Notes under the pieces: generated by a model
Seen by the model: only the letters and a program-made list of their open reading frames with translations
Told to the model about the DNA's origin: nothing
The model's database searches: none
Position numbers and translations under genes: made by a program
Assembly: GCA_019096065.1 (NCBI GenBank)
Contig: JAGUCH010000007.1
Location: forward strand, 3,370,501-3,434,500
DNA from: Paracyclopina nana
Taxonomy: Eukaryota > Arthropoda > Copepoda > Cyclopoida > Cyclopettidae
Reading direction: 5' to 3'
Length of the DNA: 64,000 nt
Shown here: piece by piece, positions 22,632 through 34,740 of the stretch
Numbering within the stretch: the stretch's first letter is position 1
How the letters are laid out: each line of letters opens with the position of its first letter

Positions 22632-25600
22632 ATGGCTCTTCATGGATTCGTTTTTGCCTTGGTCATTGGATTTTGCCAAGCTTTTCGAGCTGGAGAGCTA
22701 AGAAAAGTAAGCCCCATTTTTAAAATAAAAAGGCCAAAAATTGTCATGTTTCATAAAAGGAGTTTCTCAACTGGATGGAATATGACGAAGAAACCTGGAA
22801 AATCTTCACGTTCCATCGTTATCAACTCAAGCCAAAAATATCCAATGTCATACAATATGATGAAATTGAAATGTCAGTGCTGAGCAACATCAATATGGAT
22901 TGGTACCCATTATGTGGAACGTGGGCATTTTATTGAACACTTTAATTTATGATCCACTAGTTTTCTTTTTTATCATTGTTAGGGTTGCAGATAGATATTA
23001 TGCATTTTACAGTGTGAGCTTTCTTATTTTGATTTTGATACCTGTCACATTTTTGATGATAACATATTCTATATTTCAGAGCAAATATCTTGCTAAAAAC
23101 TCGGATGTATTTTGCAATTTCCCTTCAACAAACATAGATGTAAATGAACTTTAAAATATTGCTATTAATATCAAATAGCTTTTTTTAGGGCAATGAAGAT
23201 CCACCATTCACCCATCCCTATGTTGGCAGCTTGATCAACAAGGGAAATTATTCTGTGAGTTAATCAGCATTTTCTAAAATGATGCTTTTTTGGACAAATT
23301 AATTTTTAGACACCTTGCCATTCATCCTACTTGATGTATCACCACTTAGGCTTTGACTACTGTGGAAATACAAATGCACTGTAAATATTATCCTAATTTT
23401 CAAACCTATAAATATGTATTAAACTAAGTCTTTATTTTAGGGCCAGATGTTTGGGTAATTTGTATTACTTGTCAAATATGAGCTATTTTCAAGAACCTTG
23501 GGCTACATTGCCAACTGCTTTTGGGCCAGAGTGAGCAAAATTAAGAATCAAAAAGTGCTTTTTTGGAATTAATCTATTTTAGGATTACTAAAGAAGGGTA
23601 TACAACCAATTATTATTATGGCAACGTTGATGCCCACTGCTATGGGTATCCATGTGAAAGTGTGCTCTACATAAAGGTAATACAATATTCTGATACATTT
23701 AATTTTAGTTAAGTTTTCCTATTAGTTTTCTGATAGCGAGTGGCAAATGAAATATGGAGGCTACTACGTGATTGATGGCATTTTATCACGAGATTGCTCA
23801 GATGTCACAGAATACTACAAGTACTCAAAATGGTGCACAAATACCAAAACGAGCAAGGTTAATTTTGCAGTGGAATTGGCCAAAGGCTCACCAAGATACA
23901 GACACTTGTCCAAGCCAGTCTGGTTCCAATCTGGGTACTTCACCCATGGCTTGTCCACCAATGATGAATTTAAAAATTCTGTAAGATGAGTATGACACCT
24001 AAGCTAAAAATTGGCAATTTTGAATTTTAGCACTTCATGGTCAAATTGGTGGAGCTGAAAGAGACAATTTCCAACATAAGTTATTCTGGTGGGAGCATCA
24101 CCAATATAAAGTACTTTTATGAGCCATATGAAGTGACAATCATGACAGCCCTACTTGGTGGCACTGACAAAGCTGACAGGGACAAGTGGACAAGGAATTC
24201 AATGATGTAACCATGTTTAAGCTTTGAATACACCCAAAGAATAACTTTTATCACAGGTCTGAAATTCAGGGCCAAAGGTCACCCAGTGTCAAGGCTCAAT
24301 TTTGCCTGGCATCCATGTTTTCTGAAGTAACAGCTAAGCTTTTGCGTGCATAAATCGTGCTTTCTAATTTCTCCCAAGGGAGTTCTGGACTCGTGGATCA
24401 TTAGGAATCATGCCAACATCTCTGGTTATGATGCAGTCGAATATGGCAAGGAAAACACTTGCTCAGAAGATAGCAAAACTTGCAGAATTCACAATGGAGC
24501 AGGAGGCGTTGAAATTTCCTCTGGAACTGGGCCACCAATCACAGGTCCTTGTGGAGCCTCTTTCAGAGCCTCGGAGAACTTTGCCATCTCCAGTGGGCAT
24601 CAGCCTTTCTTGGTGCAAATTCTGGTCGAGCCCAATGGAGAAGTTGACCCAGAGAGCAGTGCCAGGTGTTTGGGCACTATTTTGACAGTTAGACACGTGC
24701 TCACTGCAGCCACGTGCTTTTGCAACGTTGATTTGGTGGAATATAACCTCAATTGGGGGCCTGAGGGCTGCCAAGCCCACAATGCAAGCCACGTGAGAAG
24801 GCTCTTCCAAACTGTCATTTCTGAGGGCACACCCAACAGAAACTATCCACATGTCCAGGTGTGGCTTGAGCACCAGGATCCCTTAGAGAAGCAAGTGAAA
24901 GGCATCCATTACTTCAACGGCCACAAATACTATGGAGTTGGGGTGCTTTGGGTGGCTGTGCACCCCAAATTTGAGCCAATCACAAGAGAGTTCAATGTGG
25001 GCTTGGTAGGATTAACCTATCCCCTGCAATTTCATGCTCATCTCTACCAGATTTGCCTGCCTTCCACATCATTCACTGACAGCAATGTAGGCAAGTTGAA
25101 TATGGCATAACTGGTTTCACAGTTTCCAGATGCAACACTTTGTACCATGAAAATGGGTGAAAGTGGCACTTTTTTGAATGATTTGGCCAGATTTGAGCAT
25201 GATAAAGAGAATTTTGGTTGCAGATCCTTATGGAGGCTTGAAATACTCTGTAAAAATGCTCTCAAGGGAGGCAGACACCATCAAAGCATTTACTAGCCCC
25301 AATGGGAGAACAATCTATGGTGAATGTGAGGACAACAAGTGCTTATTCAATGATGAAGTTCCTTTTCTACCCAGCAACAAAGATGAGGAGCGATTGTACA
25401 TTCCCTACTCCAACTTTTAAAGAATCTTGCAAAATAATGGCTACCAATTTTAGGTGTCCTTTGCTTAAAAATTCTGATGCTTTCAAAAAGGACCTAAGAA
25501 ACAAATGGTTTGAGCCTCAAGCCCAAGCTCATGTTTACTACCAAGATAGGGATGACATCACTCATGGTACCATGAAAACGAAACTTTTTAGGAGCCATTT

Positions 25601-26952
25601 CTAATAATTGAATTTAGAAATTGTGACAAAAAAGGTCATTTGCTATGACTCAAAAAGGAGGCGTCACATAGGATGGTGCAAAGTGAAGCCACCCACATCG
25701 AAGCAGCAATTTTCAGGGACATTGTATAACAAAAAAATAAGATATTCAATTTTGCTCTTTGCTCCCCATGTTTTTATTAATAAGGTGGGGATATTGTGAT
25801 GATGCAATTGGTCTACCAAAGAAAGATGAACTGGTGGAGCATAGGTTTTTCGAGGTGGAAACCACAGTTTTGCCAAATGATGTGTGCAAATTCTCATCTA
25901 AAAGGTCTAAAAATCTTGCTTAAAACAGGGGATGCTTCAACCTTTTTAAGTACTACATAGGATGCTGACAACAAAACAGTGTACTGGTTATGTGCCACAC
26001 AAGCCCTCAATTTATGAGTTCACCTTTGATAATTCCACTGGGCAGAACAATTTCACGCTTGAAAGATACTTGGGAGGATTTTACAGAGATTTTGTGCCCA
26101 AACTGGTCAGGAGGAAGAGCAGAAGACGCTATGATGATGATGTGTTGATAATCTTGCATCTTACTTAAAATTGATTTTAAAAATATTCCTCTCTAAAAGG
26201 GCAATGCTATGTATGATGGGACAAGAGCTGAATTCCATTTGGGATTTCCAGCTGACTACAAGGTGTGCCATAGGCCCTCCAATAAAATGAGTGACATGGG
26301 AGGTCCAACATATTGGAGGCTGGCAAGGCTCCAGACTCAAATGACCTCAGATGGGACCAGAGACACCACTCAAGAGCCTCAAGATAATGGCCAATCCATA
26401 GTGGTCTTGTCCAGCATCCAATCTGGATATTCTGAAGAGACTGGAGCTACATGTGATCTCAATGAAGGCTTTTACTTGGATGAAGAGATCAGTCTTCTTG
26501 CCACAGGCAAATACCTAATTTTATAGCTGCTATTGAATAATTTCATTAATTTAGGTGTGACTGATTGGCTGGAGTTGGAAATTAGTCAGTTGCCACATTT
26601 TGATAAGATGTACAACTTCAAAAAGGAGAGCTTCAGAAAAGTCATCAACCAAAAAGTGACCACTGCCAATCCTGCTTACACCATATTCACCACCACAATC
26701 ACCACAGCCAAATACACAGTGGGAGTAGACAATGCCACCACGACTTTCAACGAGTACTTGGATGTCATCCAATTTGACCCAGCTGACAATGCTGACATTG
26801 AATTGGATGAGGAGGAGATCAAAGGCCTCTTGCCGGATTATTCTGATAAAAAGACCAATTTTTGGCCAATAAGTGATGCAATTGGAAGCCAAAACGCCGA
26901 TTTCTCACCTTTAATCATCCTCAACTTTTTGGCAGCAATAAATGCTAATTAA
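22632..26952 (+). CDS. Secreted serine-protease homologue with long unknown N-terminal region
   Basis: About 19 small exons. Clear ones: 22632-22706, 22760-22920, 22983-23013, 23080-23139, 23189-23254, 23310-23380, 23441-23530, 23583-23676, 23726-23980, 24031-24206, 24257-24326, 24379-about 25086, then up to 25395, 25454-25566, 25618-25723, 25785-25904, 25961-26141, 26200-26506, 26555-26952. Signal peptide MALHGFVFALVIGFCQAF. Roughly 450 residues of Cys/Tyr-rich sequence I do not recognise precede a trypsin-like fold. Catalytic His is replaced (LTAATC for LTAAHC), Asp position reads FNVGLVGL, and the Ser motif is SDMGGP for GDSGGP, so the domain should be inactive. Such homologues often act as cofactors or binding proteins. 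Splicing at 25087-25250 is unresolved: no choice gives both good signals and full homology. The intron at 26507 appears to use a GC donor. Confidence 0.65.
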
Positions 26953-27987
26953 TTAGGGTCACATAGCACCCTTAAAGAGCGGTCATTTTGCCAAGATCCG
27001 GATGGGCCGTTGAAGACTGAAAATTCACCAGCTTTTCTTGCATCATTGAAGCAAATTGTGCTGTTCACCACACCATACTCCACATTGGCAGACTCAATCC
27101 CGCGACTACTTCCATCAACTGGATCATTGGTGATGACCCAATTAGCTCCCCTGTTTGGGCCCCAATCCCAATAATAAATGTAGCTTCCACCTAAGAAAAA
27201 ATGCAATCCAAACAAAGCAGAATATACGGTGGTAGGAAAACTTGCTCACCTCCTTTTTTGGTGAAGAAATATCTTCCATTTCGTAGGGCTGTTGCCTCAT
27301 ATACTCCAATTCTGGCAGGCTGAAAGGTCTGTCCAATCCCATTGGAAACCAGAGCCACTTTTTCGCAACAAGGCTCCTCAGTGTCGAGACACTCAATTCT
27401 CAAGTAGGTGTCCCTTTGCCAGGAGTTCGTGGTGAAAATGCTGAACGGGAAGCCCGACCTGTTGATGTCAGTGATGCACCAGCCAGAGTTGGAGTTTTGC
27501 AAATTCCTCGATTCTATCCTATGCTCCGAGTTTCGAAAACTCTCCCCAACCATCCAATTTTCACCCTTGTGTAAAAATCTTGCTCATTTCTCCATTTTCA
27601 AATAAAATATATCACTTACCTGACCTCTTCCCCAGTGCCAATAATAAGCATACAAGTCTCCTAAATTAGAGAAAATTGAGCTAAAGAGCAAAATTGGAAA
27701 ACAAAGTTACTTTCTGTGTGTTTGTAGACAAGCCTATTGTTCAATCTTCCTCCAGTGGCCTCATAGATGCCAATCGTCTCAGGCTGGAAGGTTGTCAGCA
27801 TGCTGGAAGCACTGACACGAATCCTCTGGCAGCATTTCAATCCCAATGTTTTGGGCTTCATTGACCAGCCGCTTTTGTAGAACAGAAGAAGCCCAAAAAG
27901 CTGCTAAATAAACATTTGTGAGGAGAGCCTCAACATTTTCTTTCACAATTGTATTTGATCTACCAGGTAGTACAACACTTTCTTCAT
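26949..27987 (-). CDS. Secreted protein with two copies of a Cys-Cys / YYWxWG module
   Basis: Exons in transcript order: 27987-27964, 27903-27711, 27660-27620, 27565-27250, 27190-26949; phases close to give 271 aa. Signal peptide MKKVLYYLQLFGLLLFY. Two tandem copies of one module follow. Each has a CC pair, FQPxxIGxYEAT, an RxxY segment, a YxYYWxWG motif and an NW segment, then a GSWQND or SWQRD end with LRxxC. The same pattern is seen in repeat 1 (GLKCCQRIRV...LYAYYWHWG) and repeat 2 (EPCCEKVALV...YIYYWDWG). I know no established name for it; it looks like an extracellular disulfide-rich binding domain. Its stop codon overlaps the stop of the convergent protease homologue by 2 nt. Confidence 0.7.
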
Positions 27988-28076
27988 TGTGTACAGAAGA
28001 CGTTTTTTCGAGGAGGTGACTGGAAAACAACTATTGCATTGATTGGTGAGAACTTTGAGAGAAAGTGGCACACTGA

Positions 28077-31000
28077 TCACTGCTCTGTCTTTTCTCGAAG
28101 CACTTCACTTATTTTATGCTGCACTTTTTCCAAAGGAATCTTCTCACTCAGCAACTTGATGCCTTCAATGTTGCAGTTTTGAGCGAACGAGTCCAGTGCT
28201 TGAAAAGCAATGACTGTGGCTTGATCCTCATCACCAGATTTCATAAGGAGCTCAGCAGCTACTCTCAAAGAGTGGCCATCAGACTTTTTGGCCAAGGCCA
28301 AGGCTGATTCACGATAGAATCCAGCACCAAGCCAGCATTTGGAGGCCAACTCGTACATTCCATCTTGGATGGCTTGATGGGCCCATTGCTTTAGCAAATC
28401 CTTGATCAAGGGGTGATCGTTTGGCAGCCTGGATTTGGCAAGTGTCACAGCAGCCAAATGGAAATTGGCATTGACAAGGACTTGAATGGCCTTGTCCAAG
28501 TCATGAGCCATGAGGTAGTATGAACTGGCTTTTGTTGCATTGCCCTTTTCCTCCAATTGCTTAGCATAGGTGACACAAGCCCATTTCCAGGTATCATGAT
28601 CTAAAAATGATTAAAATGCCTATAATGGAATCAGTAGCTTAAAATGAGCACATACCAAGAGAGGCTGATAAAGTGACATGAAAGTCTGTAAGATGACCAG
28701 CAGCCTTTTCCAGCATGGCCTTCAACAGTTTGCAATCTCCAGACCAGTGTGCCAATGCCCAAGATTCGTCTCCATACGGCTTGGATACTTCCACAGCTTC
28801 AATCTCTTTAAGGAGCACTTTTTCAATGTCTTCATTGTTGGAGCTAAAAATGCTTAAATGCGGATTTGCCTCCAAGTCTTGAATGGGAGTGTCTTGAATC
28901 ATCAGGTTTTCAATATCTCTGAAAGCAGCCTCTTTGTGAGAGGCCTCATGGCTCATCATGACAGGAAAGTAAGCCTTTTTGTTCAGCTTCTTCACGTAAG
29001 ACTTGTCCTTCAGTGGAGAAACTTCTATTAATACTTCATTGCTGCTGCTGGTCTCAGCGGGAGGCTGTTTTTCGTAGATTTTTCTCGCTTTCTGCCTGGC
29101 ATTTTGAAACCAGACAACAATCACCCTGGGACTGAGGCCTAGCAGTTTGGACAGATACTCCAAATCGTCATCTTTGGGGTAAGCGTTGTTCTCGAAGAAC
29201 TCTTGCAGCACCTTGATTTGGTAATCAGGGAACCTGGTCCAGTTGGCCCTCTTGCCTTGGGTGGATCCCACAGATTGTGGGCTTTGAGGCCGGGGGTTCT
29301 GCCTGGCGAGGGTGTTCAAATAGTCGGGCATGGGCGGGGTGGTGGGAAGGCTGCATGTCGTCATCGGAAAGGCTGGAAAATTTGGCAGCAGAGGCGGAGG
29401 CTGACCTCCAGGGCCCGCAAGGGCGCCTGGAGTCAAGTGCGTACCCAGCAGCCTGGACAGGGTGAGCCCTGCCTCTGCCATGGTGGAGGAACAATTGGTT
29501 TCACTCACGGATGTTAATACTTCACCGGAAGTAGGTATTTCTTTGGGTTCTTTTTTCGGCTCAACTTCATGATTCTCCTCAGGAGAGTCGCGAATCAGCT
29601 CCGCTAAGCTTGTCTTTTCTTTTTTGCTGTTTCCGCTGCCTTTTTTAATTGGGTGAACATAGGGCTGCTTGGTGATGTCCCAAACAATAAGCATGTTATC
29701 TTCAGCACCAGTGAAGATGAGCTCCTTTTCTCCAGAGGGACTCCAAATGCCAGTGAAAACACGGTTGACATGTCCTCTAAAATTAGATAGAGGCTTGGCT
29801 TCTGACACAGCCCAAATCTGCGCAGTTCCATCATATGAAACGGACAACAACTTGTCCTCATCATAGGGACTCCAGGCAAGAGTGATGACTCTTAGTTTGT
29901 GCCCAACTAGAACAATGTCTGGTTTGGTCAAGATGCACTCCTCGTCACTGGCGAGAACATTTGCCAAATTCCAAATATGAATGTCGTACTCATTGGAAGC
30001 CACAGCCAAATAATTATCCATTTTCGAACCTGACGTCGAAGGATGCCAAGCCAAGCTTTGGATCAGTTTTTGGTAGGACTTCAAAGTTGCGACAATTTTA
30101 TGGTCAGATATCCTGCAAATCTCCACAGAGCCATCGTCTGATCCAAGAGCCAAATATTGGCCATTCGGATGAAAGGCCATGTTCGACCTGGATACTGCTC
30201 GTTTGCTCAAGAGGTCCTCGATGTTGAAGCTCTTTTGTCCCTGCTTATGCAAGAACACGACTCCGTCACCGAGGCTATAAAGCACCGTTTCATTAGGATC
30301 TTGCAGAGATGGTCCGTAGCAAAGGTTGTACACGCTGCCTCGGTGCTTGAAGTCCAAAAAGGAGGGATTCGGTCTTGGAGAGAGAGCATCGACAAATCCC
30401 ACACGACCTTCGTTGGTAGCAAAGGCCAGCAAGTTTTCACGTTCTGGGTGCCAAGTCAGCGCAGATATTTCGCACCTCGACAACTTTTGCCAAATTGTGG
30501 TGCAGTCAAACATCAGTTTGGTGGACGCTGTCTTCCACACACGAATTTGGCCATCTCCACTGCCAATGGCCAGAATTGAGGGGTCCACAAAATTGGTGGC
30601 CATGCACACGATCCTCGACGCGAAAGAGGGCAAATTGAAGACCAGTTCGTTTTGCTCAGAGTCGAAGCAAATCAATGATCGGTCATAACCACACGAGTAG
30701 ACATAATCTTGATGAACAGCAAAGGAAAATGCACTCTTTTGATGCTCGTGGTGCAAATATTGGAAATCGTTCTTGTCAGCCTTGATCAAGTTAGCTGAGC
30801 CCTCAGAGCTACACATTAACTTGTCCAAGCTCCAATAGCCGATTTCGCCTTGAGCACAAGATACGAAAACTTTCGATTTCGAGCCCCATTTCAATGTAAT
30901 CCATGGAGACTCCACTTTGGCCTTGCAATCAGGCATTTGCAACAATGCCAATTGTTTTGCAGTCGTTGAGCTCCACAAGCTCACGCTTCGATTGCGACAA

Positions 31001-31841
31001 GACACTGCCAAAACTGGTTCGGCCTCATCTCTAAAGATATCAAGCATCTCATTCTTGGGAGAAAAATCGAGGCCTTGAATGTCCTCATTGTGAGCTCGTA
31101 TCTTATGGATGATTTTTCCCTTCCCACTTATGTTGACGATCAAAGCAAGGCCTAATTTGCAACCCAAAGCCAAAATGCTCTCAGATACAGGATGACTCCG
31201 CATGACCAGGATAGTGTTCCGATTCAAGGACAAGTATCTAGTCTGGTTCAAGGTCGTGTCCCAAATGACAACATTTCCAGCATCATCTCCAGTTGCCACA
31301 ATGGATTCGTTGACCCAACAAACTGCATTGATTTTAGACTTCTGTAAGAAAAAAACCGTGATTTTCATTAAGCCATGCTATAAAATAAAGTGAGGCTTAC
31401 ATTTTGTGACACATCCTTGTGAGTGACATGTGTTTGAATGCAAGCAAGGTTGCTGGTGCCTTGATTGAATGAAAAGAGCTTAGCAATTCCATCATCACTG
31501 CAAGCAGCCAATTGATTTCCTTTAACCGACCAGGACACACCGGTGATCTTGGACTTGTCTCCAAATGCACTATGGCAAAGCGTAGCCTTGGGCCTTCTCC
31601 ATTCTGCCTTATTACGCCAATCAGAATTCTCAGACTTGAGTAATTCTACGAAAGTTTTCATTTTACCTAACAGAACATGAAATAGCAAATAGTCGTATGT
31701 ACCTCGGTTGTGAAACGTTTTCACAATGACAATAGAGTTCTTGGATCCATAAGCTACCAATCCGTGATGAGATGACACGTCCAAAATGTGAGAGCAATAC
31801 CAATTGGGAGCAGGAGGAAGTGAAAACTCAAAGTTCTCCAT
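28077..31841 (-). CDS. Gemin5: Gemin5 (SMN complex WD-repeat protein) with internal ZFH2/ZFHX-type homeodomain
   Basis: Exons in transcript order: 31841-31703, 31666-31401, 31341-28656, 28600-28077; they close in frame at 1204 aa. The start [16 protein letters not shown] matches the Gemin5 N-terminus. Two WD40 propellers fill about residues 15-715 (for example SASYDGTAQ-like [19 protein letters not shown]). Gemin5 recognises the cap and Sm site of snRNAs for snRNP assembly. After an acidic, KE-rich linker, residues about 756-900 are foreign to Gemin5: a Pro/Leu-rich stretch, then a homeodomain at about 832-894 with [25 protein letters not shown] and the recognition helix [18 protein letters not shown], closest to the ZFHX/zfh-2 class. 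Gemin5 TPR-like sequence resumes ([33 protein letters not shown]). The C-terminus stops early, so the decamerisation/RBS2 region of the human protein is missing. Confidence 0.88.
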
Positions 31842-32133
31842 TGTTGCGCCGACTAGGGTTCTAGATATTCCTCCGCGACTTCGTTTTACTACGTAATAGG
31901 GTGAACCGTAGAGAAAATCAGCTGTACTCAAGTACTAGCGCCGACCATAAAGTGAACCCAGCGATTTCGCGGAATATTTTTGTTTACGTCCTTAAAAATT
32001 GCGCAACGACAAACGAACTTTGACGAACATCTCACGCAACCTCGCGACTCCAAATCCTAATATCTTTATTTGGTACCTTAAAAGCTAGCTTTTTTAAAGC
32101 GATAAGAAATGCACGATTTTCAAGGTATTTCAT

Positions 32134-33332
32134 TCAAGATAGCTTTTCAGAGTAGTCAGCTTTTATGCTAGCATCTTCTGCAACAGTTTCCTCTTTGGTA
32201 AAGTCCTCTGATGCTGATATGCTACTGTTCAAAAATTCGTCAATTTCTTCGTCAATGTCATCGTCAAGGCTCAACGATTGAGGCGGATCTTTGTCAGCCT
32301 GGACTGGTGCAGAGACTTTGGTCATAGGCTTGACTTCAACCGACATTTTCACTGATTTGACTTCTGAGTGAGTAATAGAAATTGTGTCATTTTATGGATT
32401 TTTGAGTTGATTTTCTGTTACCTTCTTTAGGTTCATTTTTTACTTTTTCTGCTGGAGAAGGAGCTTTTTTCAATGGTGCTAACCCTTTTTTGCCAGCATT
32501 CGCAGTTGGGTTTGGAGCTCCCAAGGGAGGTAGGTCGCTCAAAAACGACTTTGGCGGAGATTTGAGTAAGCTGTCGTCGTTTCGAGTGTATGTTTTATCC
32601 AATTCAGACTGCTTCTTCACTAGAGAAATTTCTGGACTTTTCAGCTCATTGAGAGATTTGTCGTCACTTCGAATTGAAAGCTCGTCCTCTGATTGCTTGA
32701 AACTAAACCTGCAATAAATTAAAATCTGCAAAATGTCTTCACATTACTCCGTTTCAATTACTGCTTGGATTCACTGGTTGGTGTGGGAGTTTCCGATTTC
32801 AGCACAGAAACCTTCGATAGCTTGATGATTTCTGAGAGCAAAGGAGAGTCCTTGTTCAAAGTCTCTGCAAACCCCAAATGCTCCACTAGTGTCTCCCTAT
32901 CACGGAGAGTGACATTGCGTCCCTCTAATGCCTCAGGCTCAAATACCAAAAGAGAGTAGTCAAGGCCAAAAAATATGAGGAATTCTCTTATGAGCTGAAG
33001 CGCTAATCGTCCCTCTGAAGTAGCAGCAAACTTGTCAAGCCTCGGATTTACATGCTTTGATTTTTTCTGTTAAAAAATGAAATACTAAAAAATAATCAAC
33101 GAGCAAGTGTAAATTACCTTGAGCTCTCCCTCTCCTTCGATAGCGAGATAAACATTGGATCGAAGTTGAGCCTGAAAAGGAGATGTCAGATTATGCAATA
33201 ATAATGCCAATAATGGAGGACCGACCATGATTTTAGTTATTTTACCTTGATTTTACCAAGAACGCCAGAAGTCTGAAGTGTGGCTGAAACCAACTCTCGC
33301 AATTCCGCGTCGTCTTCACCGTCAAAAGACAT
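32134..33332 (-). CDS. CEP43: FGFR1 oncogene partner (FOP/CEP43)-like centrosomal protein
   Basis: Exons in transcript order: 33332-33246, 33171-33118, 33066-32762, 32708-32422, 32363-32134; phases close at 320 aa. The N-terminus (DAELRELVSATLQTSGVL, then AQLRSNVYLAIEG) and LisH-type dimerisation segment (EGRLALQLIREFLIFFGL, SLLVFEPEA) match FOP. The middle is Ser/Lys/Pro-rich and the C-terminus is acidic (DDDIDEEIDEF), as in the human protein. FOP is a centriolar-satellite/centriole component needed for ciliogenesis and microtubule anchoring. It shares a 565-bp upstream region with GPN3 on the other strand. Confidence 0.85.
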
Positions 33333-33897
33333 TTTTCCACAATTGAGACTTTTAAGTAAGTCTAGAAAGCAGCGGGCTGTCAATTGAACCTTTCAATTAT
33401 GCTTTCCTTTGAAGACTTCATCAAAAAAGTCCCACTTTCTTTGAATACCTTGAAAGGTGATTGTACTGTATTTTCGCAATGCAGACGAAATTGTAGAGAA
33501 AAATGCCAGAACTGAGTGATTCTGGCCAATCAATAAGCCAATAGAGGGTTTATTTTTGCCGGCCAAAAACAAAGAATGTAGCAGCAAAAATTAAGGCAAA
33601 ATTTGTTTCTCGGTTTAAATTCATGTTCATCAGCCTAAAAAACATAACAACGAAAAAAGGCGTTCGTTCTGTTTTATTAAAGTTTCGTTGGTATAAAAGC
33701 TCGTTTTTTAGCTAACAGTTTTGGCAATAGAAGAAAAAATAAGAAAAAATATTCTTGACTTATTTTTACGTTACTTCATTACTTTCTTTTCACGTGAAAA
33801 TTCAAAACAAAAGTAAAAAGAAGTTGTGAAATAGAATTCTTGCTGTTTTTCCGTTAACTTGTTGGGTGTCAATTGTCATTCTTCAACTTTGCGCGAA
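33333..33897. promoter_or_regulatory. Candidate bidirectional promoter between FOP and GPN3
   Basis: A 565-bp AT-rich interval separates the two divergent start codons. No coding frame is supported. CACGTG-like and CCAAT-like (GGCCAATC on minus, near 33528) motifs are present, but I assign no factor. Confidence 0.45.
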
Positions 33898-34740
33898 ATG
33901 AGGTACGCTCAGTTGGTCATGGGTCCAGCTGGATCTGGCAAGTCCACATATTGCTCAACTCTGGTGCAACACGCGGAAGCCTCGCGCAGAAGAGTTCATG
34001 TGGTCAACCTTGATCCAGCCGCGGAAAGTTTCGACTACGAGCCCACCGTGGACATTCGTGACCTCATCGGCCTCAACGATGCCATGGACGACGAAGAGCT
34101 CAAATTTGGCCCCAATGGAGGTCTCGTGTTTTGCATGGAGTTTCTCCTTGAAAACATGGACTGGCTAGAAGAACAGTTGGGCGGTCAAGATGACGTTGCC
34201 AGTGATGATGATTACTTTTTGATCGACTGTCCCGGCCAAATTGAGCTGTACACACACATGTCAGTAATGAGGAAATTTGTGGACACGTTGCAAATGTGGA
34301 ATTTCCGAATTTGCGGGGTCTTCATCGTGGACTCCCATTTCATGGTTGATGGTGCCATGTTTTTGTCTGGCACAATGGCCGCCTTGTCAGTCATGGTCAA
34401 CCTGGAAATTCCACATGTCAATGTGCTCTCCAAGATTGACTTGTTGAGTGTGCCTTCGCGGAAAAAGCTGGACACTTTTCTCGAGCCGGATACGCGTGAA
34501 CTGGCTTCAATGTCCTCCTCCTCAAGAACATTTGACCTCAAGTATCAGGCCTTGACTGAGAGTCTTGCAAAAGTGCTGGACGATTACAGCCTGGTCAAGT
34601 ACTTCCCTCTGGACATCACTGACGAGGAGAACATTTCCGACCTGTTCCTCATGATTGACAACACGATACAGTTTGGCGAGGATGCGGACGTCAAAGTGCG
34701 TGATTTCGACGAGGAACAAGAAGACGGAGACGACGATTAG
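33898..34740 (+). CDS. GPN3: GPN-loop GTPase 3
   Basis: Intronless frame of 280 aa from MRYAQLVMGPAGSGKST, which contains the P-loop. The GPN insertion loop is visible in FGPNGGLVFCME, the G3 region in DCPGQIELYTH, and the G4-like element in LSKIDLLS. The tail is acidic (DEEQEDGDDD). GPN3 with GPN1 is required for nuclear import and assembly of RNA polymerase II. The upstream open codons before the ATG are not needed by homology. The stop is 22 bp from the stop of convergent gamma-tubulin. Confidence 0.95.
   Translation: MRYAQLVMGPAGSGKSTYCSTLVQHAEASRRRVHVVNLDPAAESFDYEPTVDIRDLIGLNDAMDDEELKFGPNGGLVFCMEFLLENMDWLEEQLGGQDDVASDDDYFLIDCPGQIELYTHMSVMRKFVDTLQMWNFRICGVFIVDSHFMVDGAMFLSGTMAALSVMVNLEIPHVNVLSKIDLLSVPSRKKLDTFLEPDTRELASMSSSSRTFDLKYQALTESLAKVLDDYSLVKYFPLDITDEENISDLFLMIDNTIQFGEDADVKVRDFDEEQEDGDDD

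Noticed and set aside
29203..29517. 104-aa plus-strand frame opposite the Gemin5 insert
   Set aside because: Antisense of the GC-rich insert; the minus-strand homeodomain reading is clearly the coding one.
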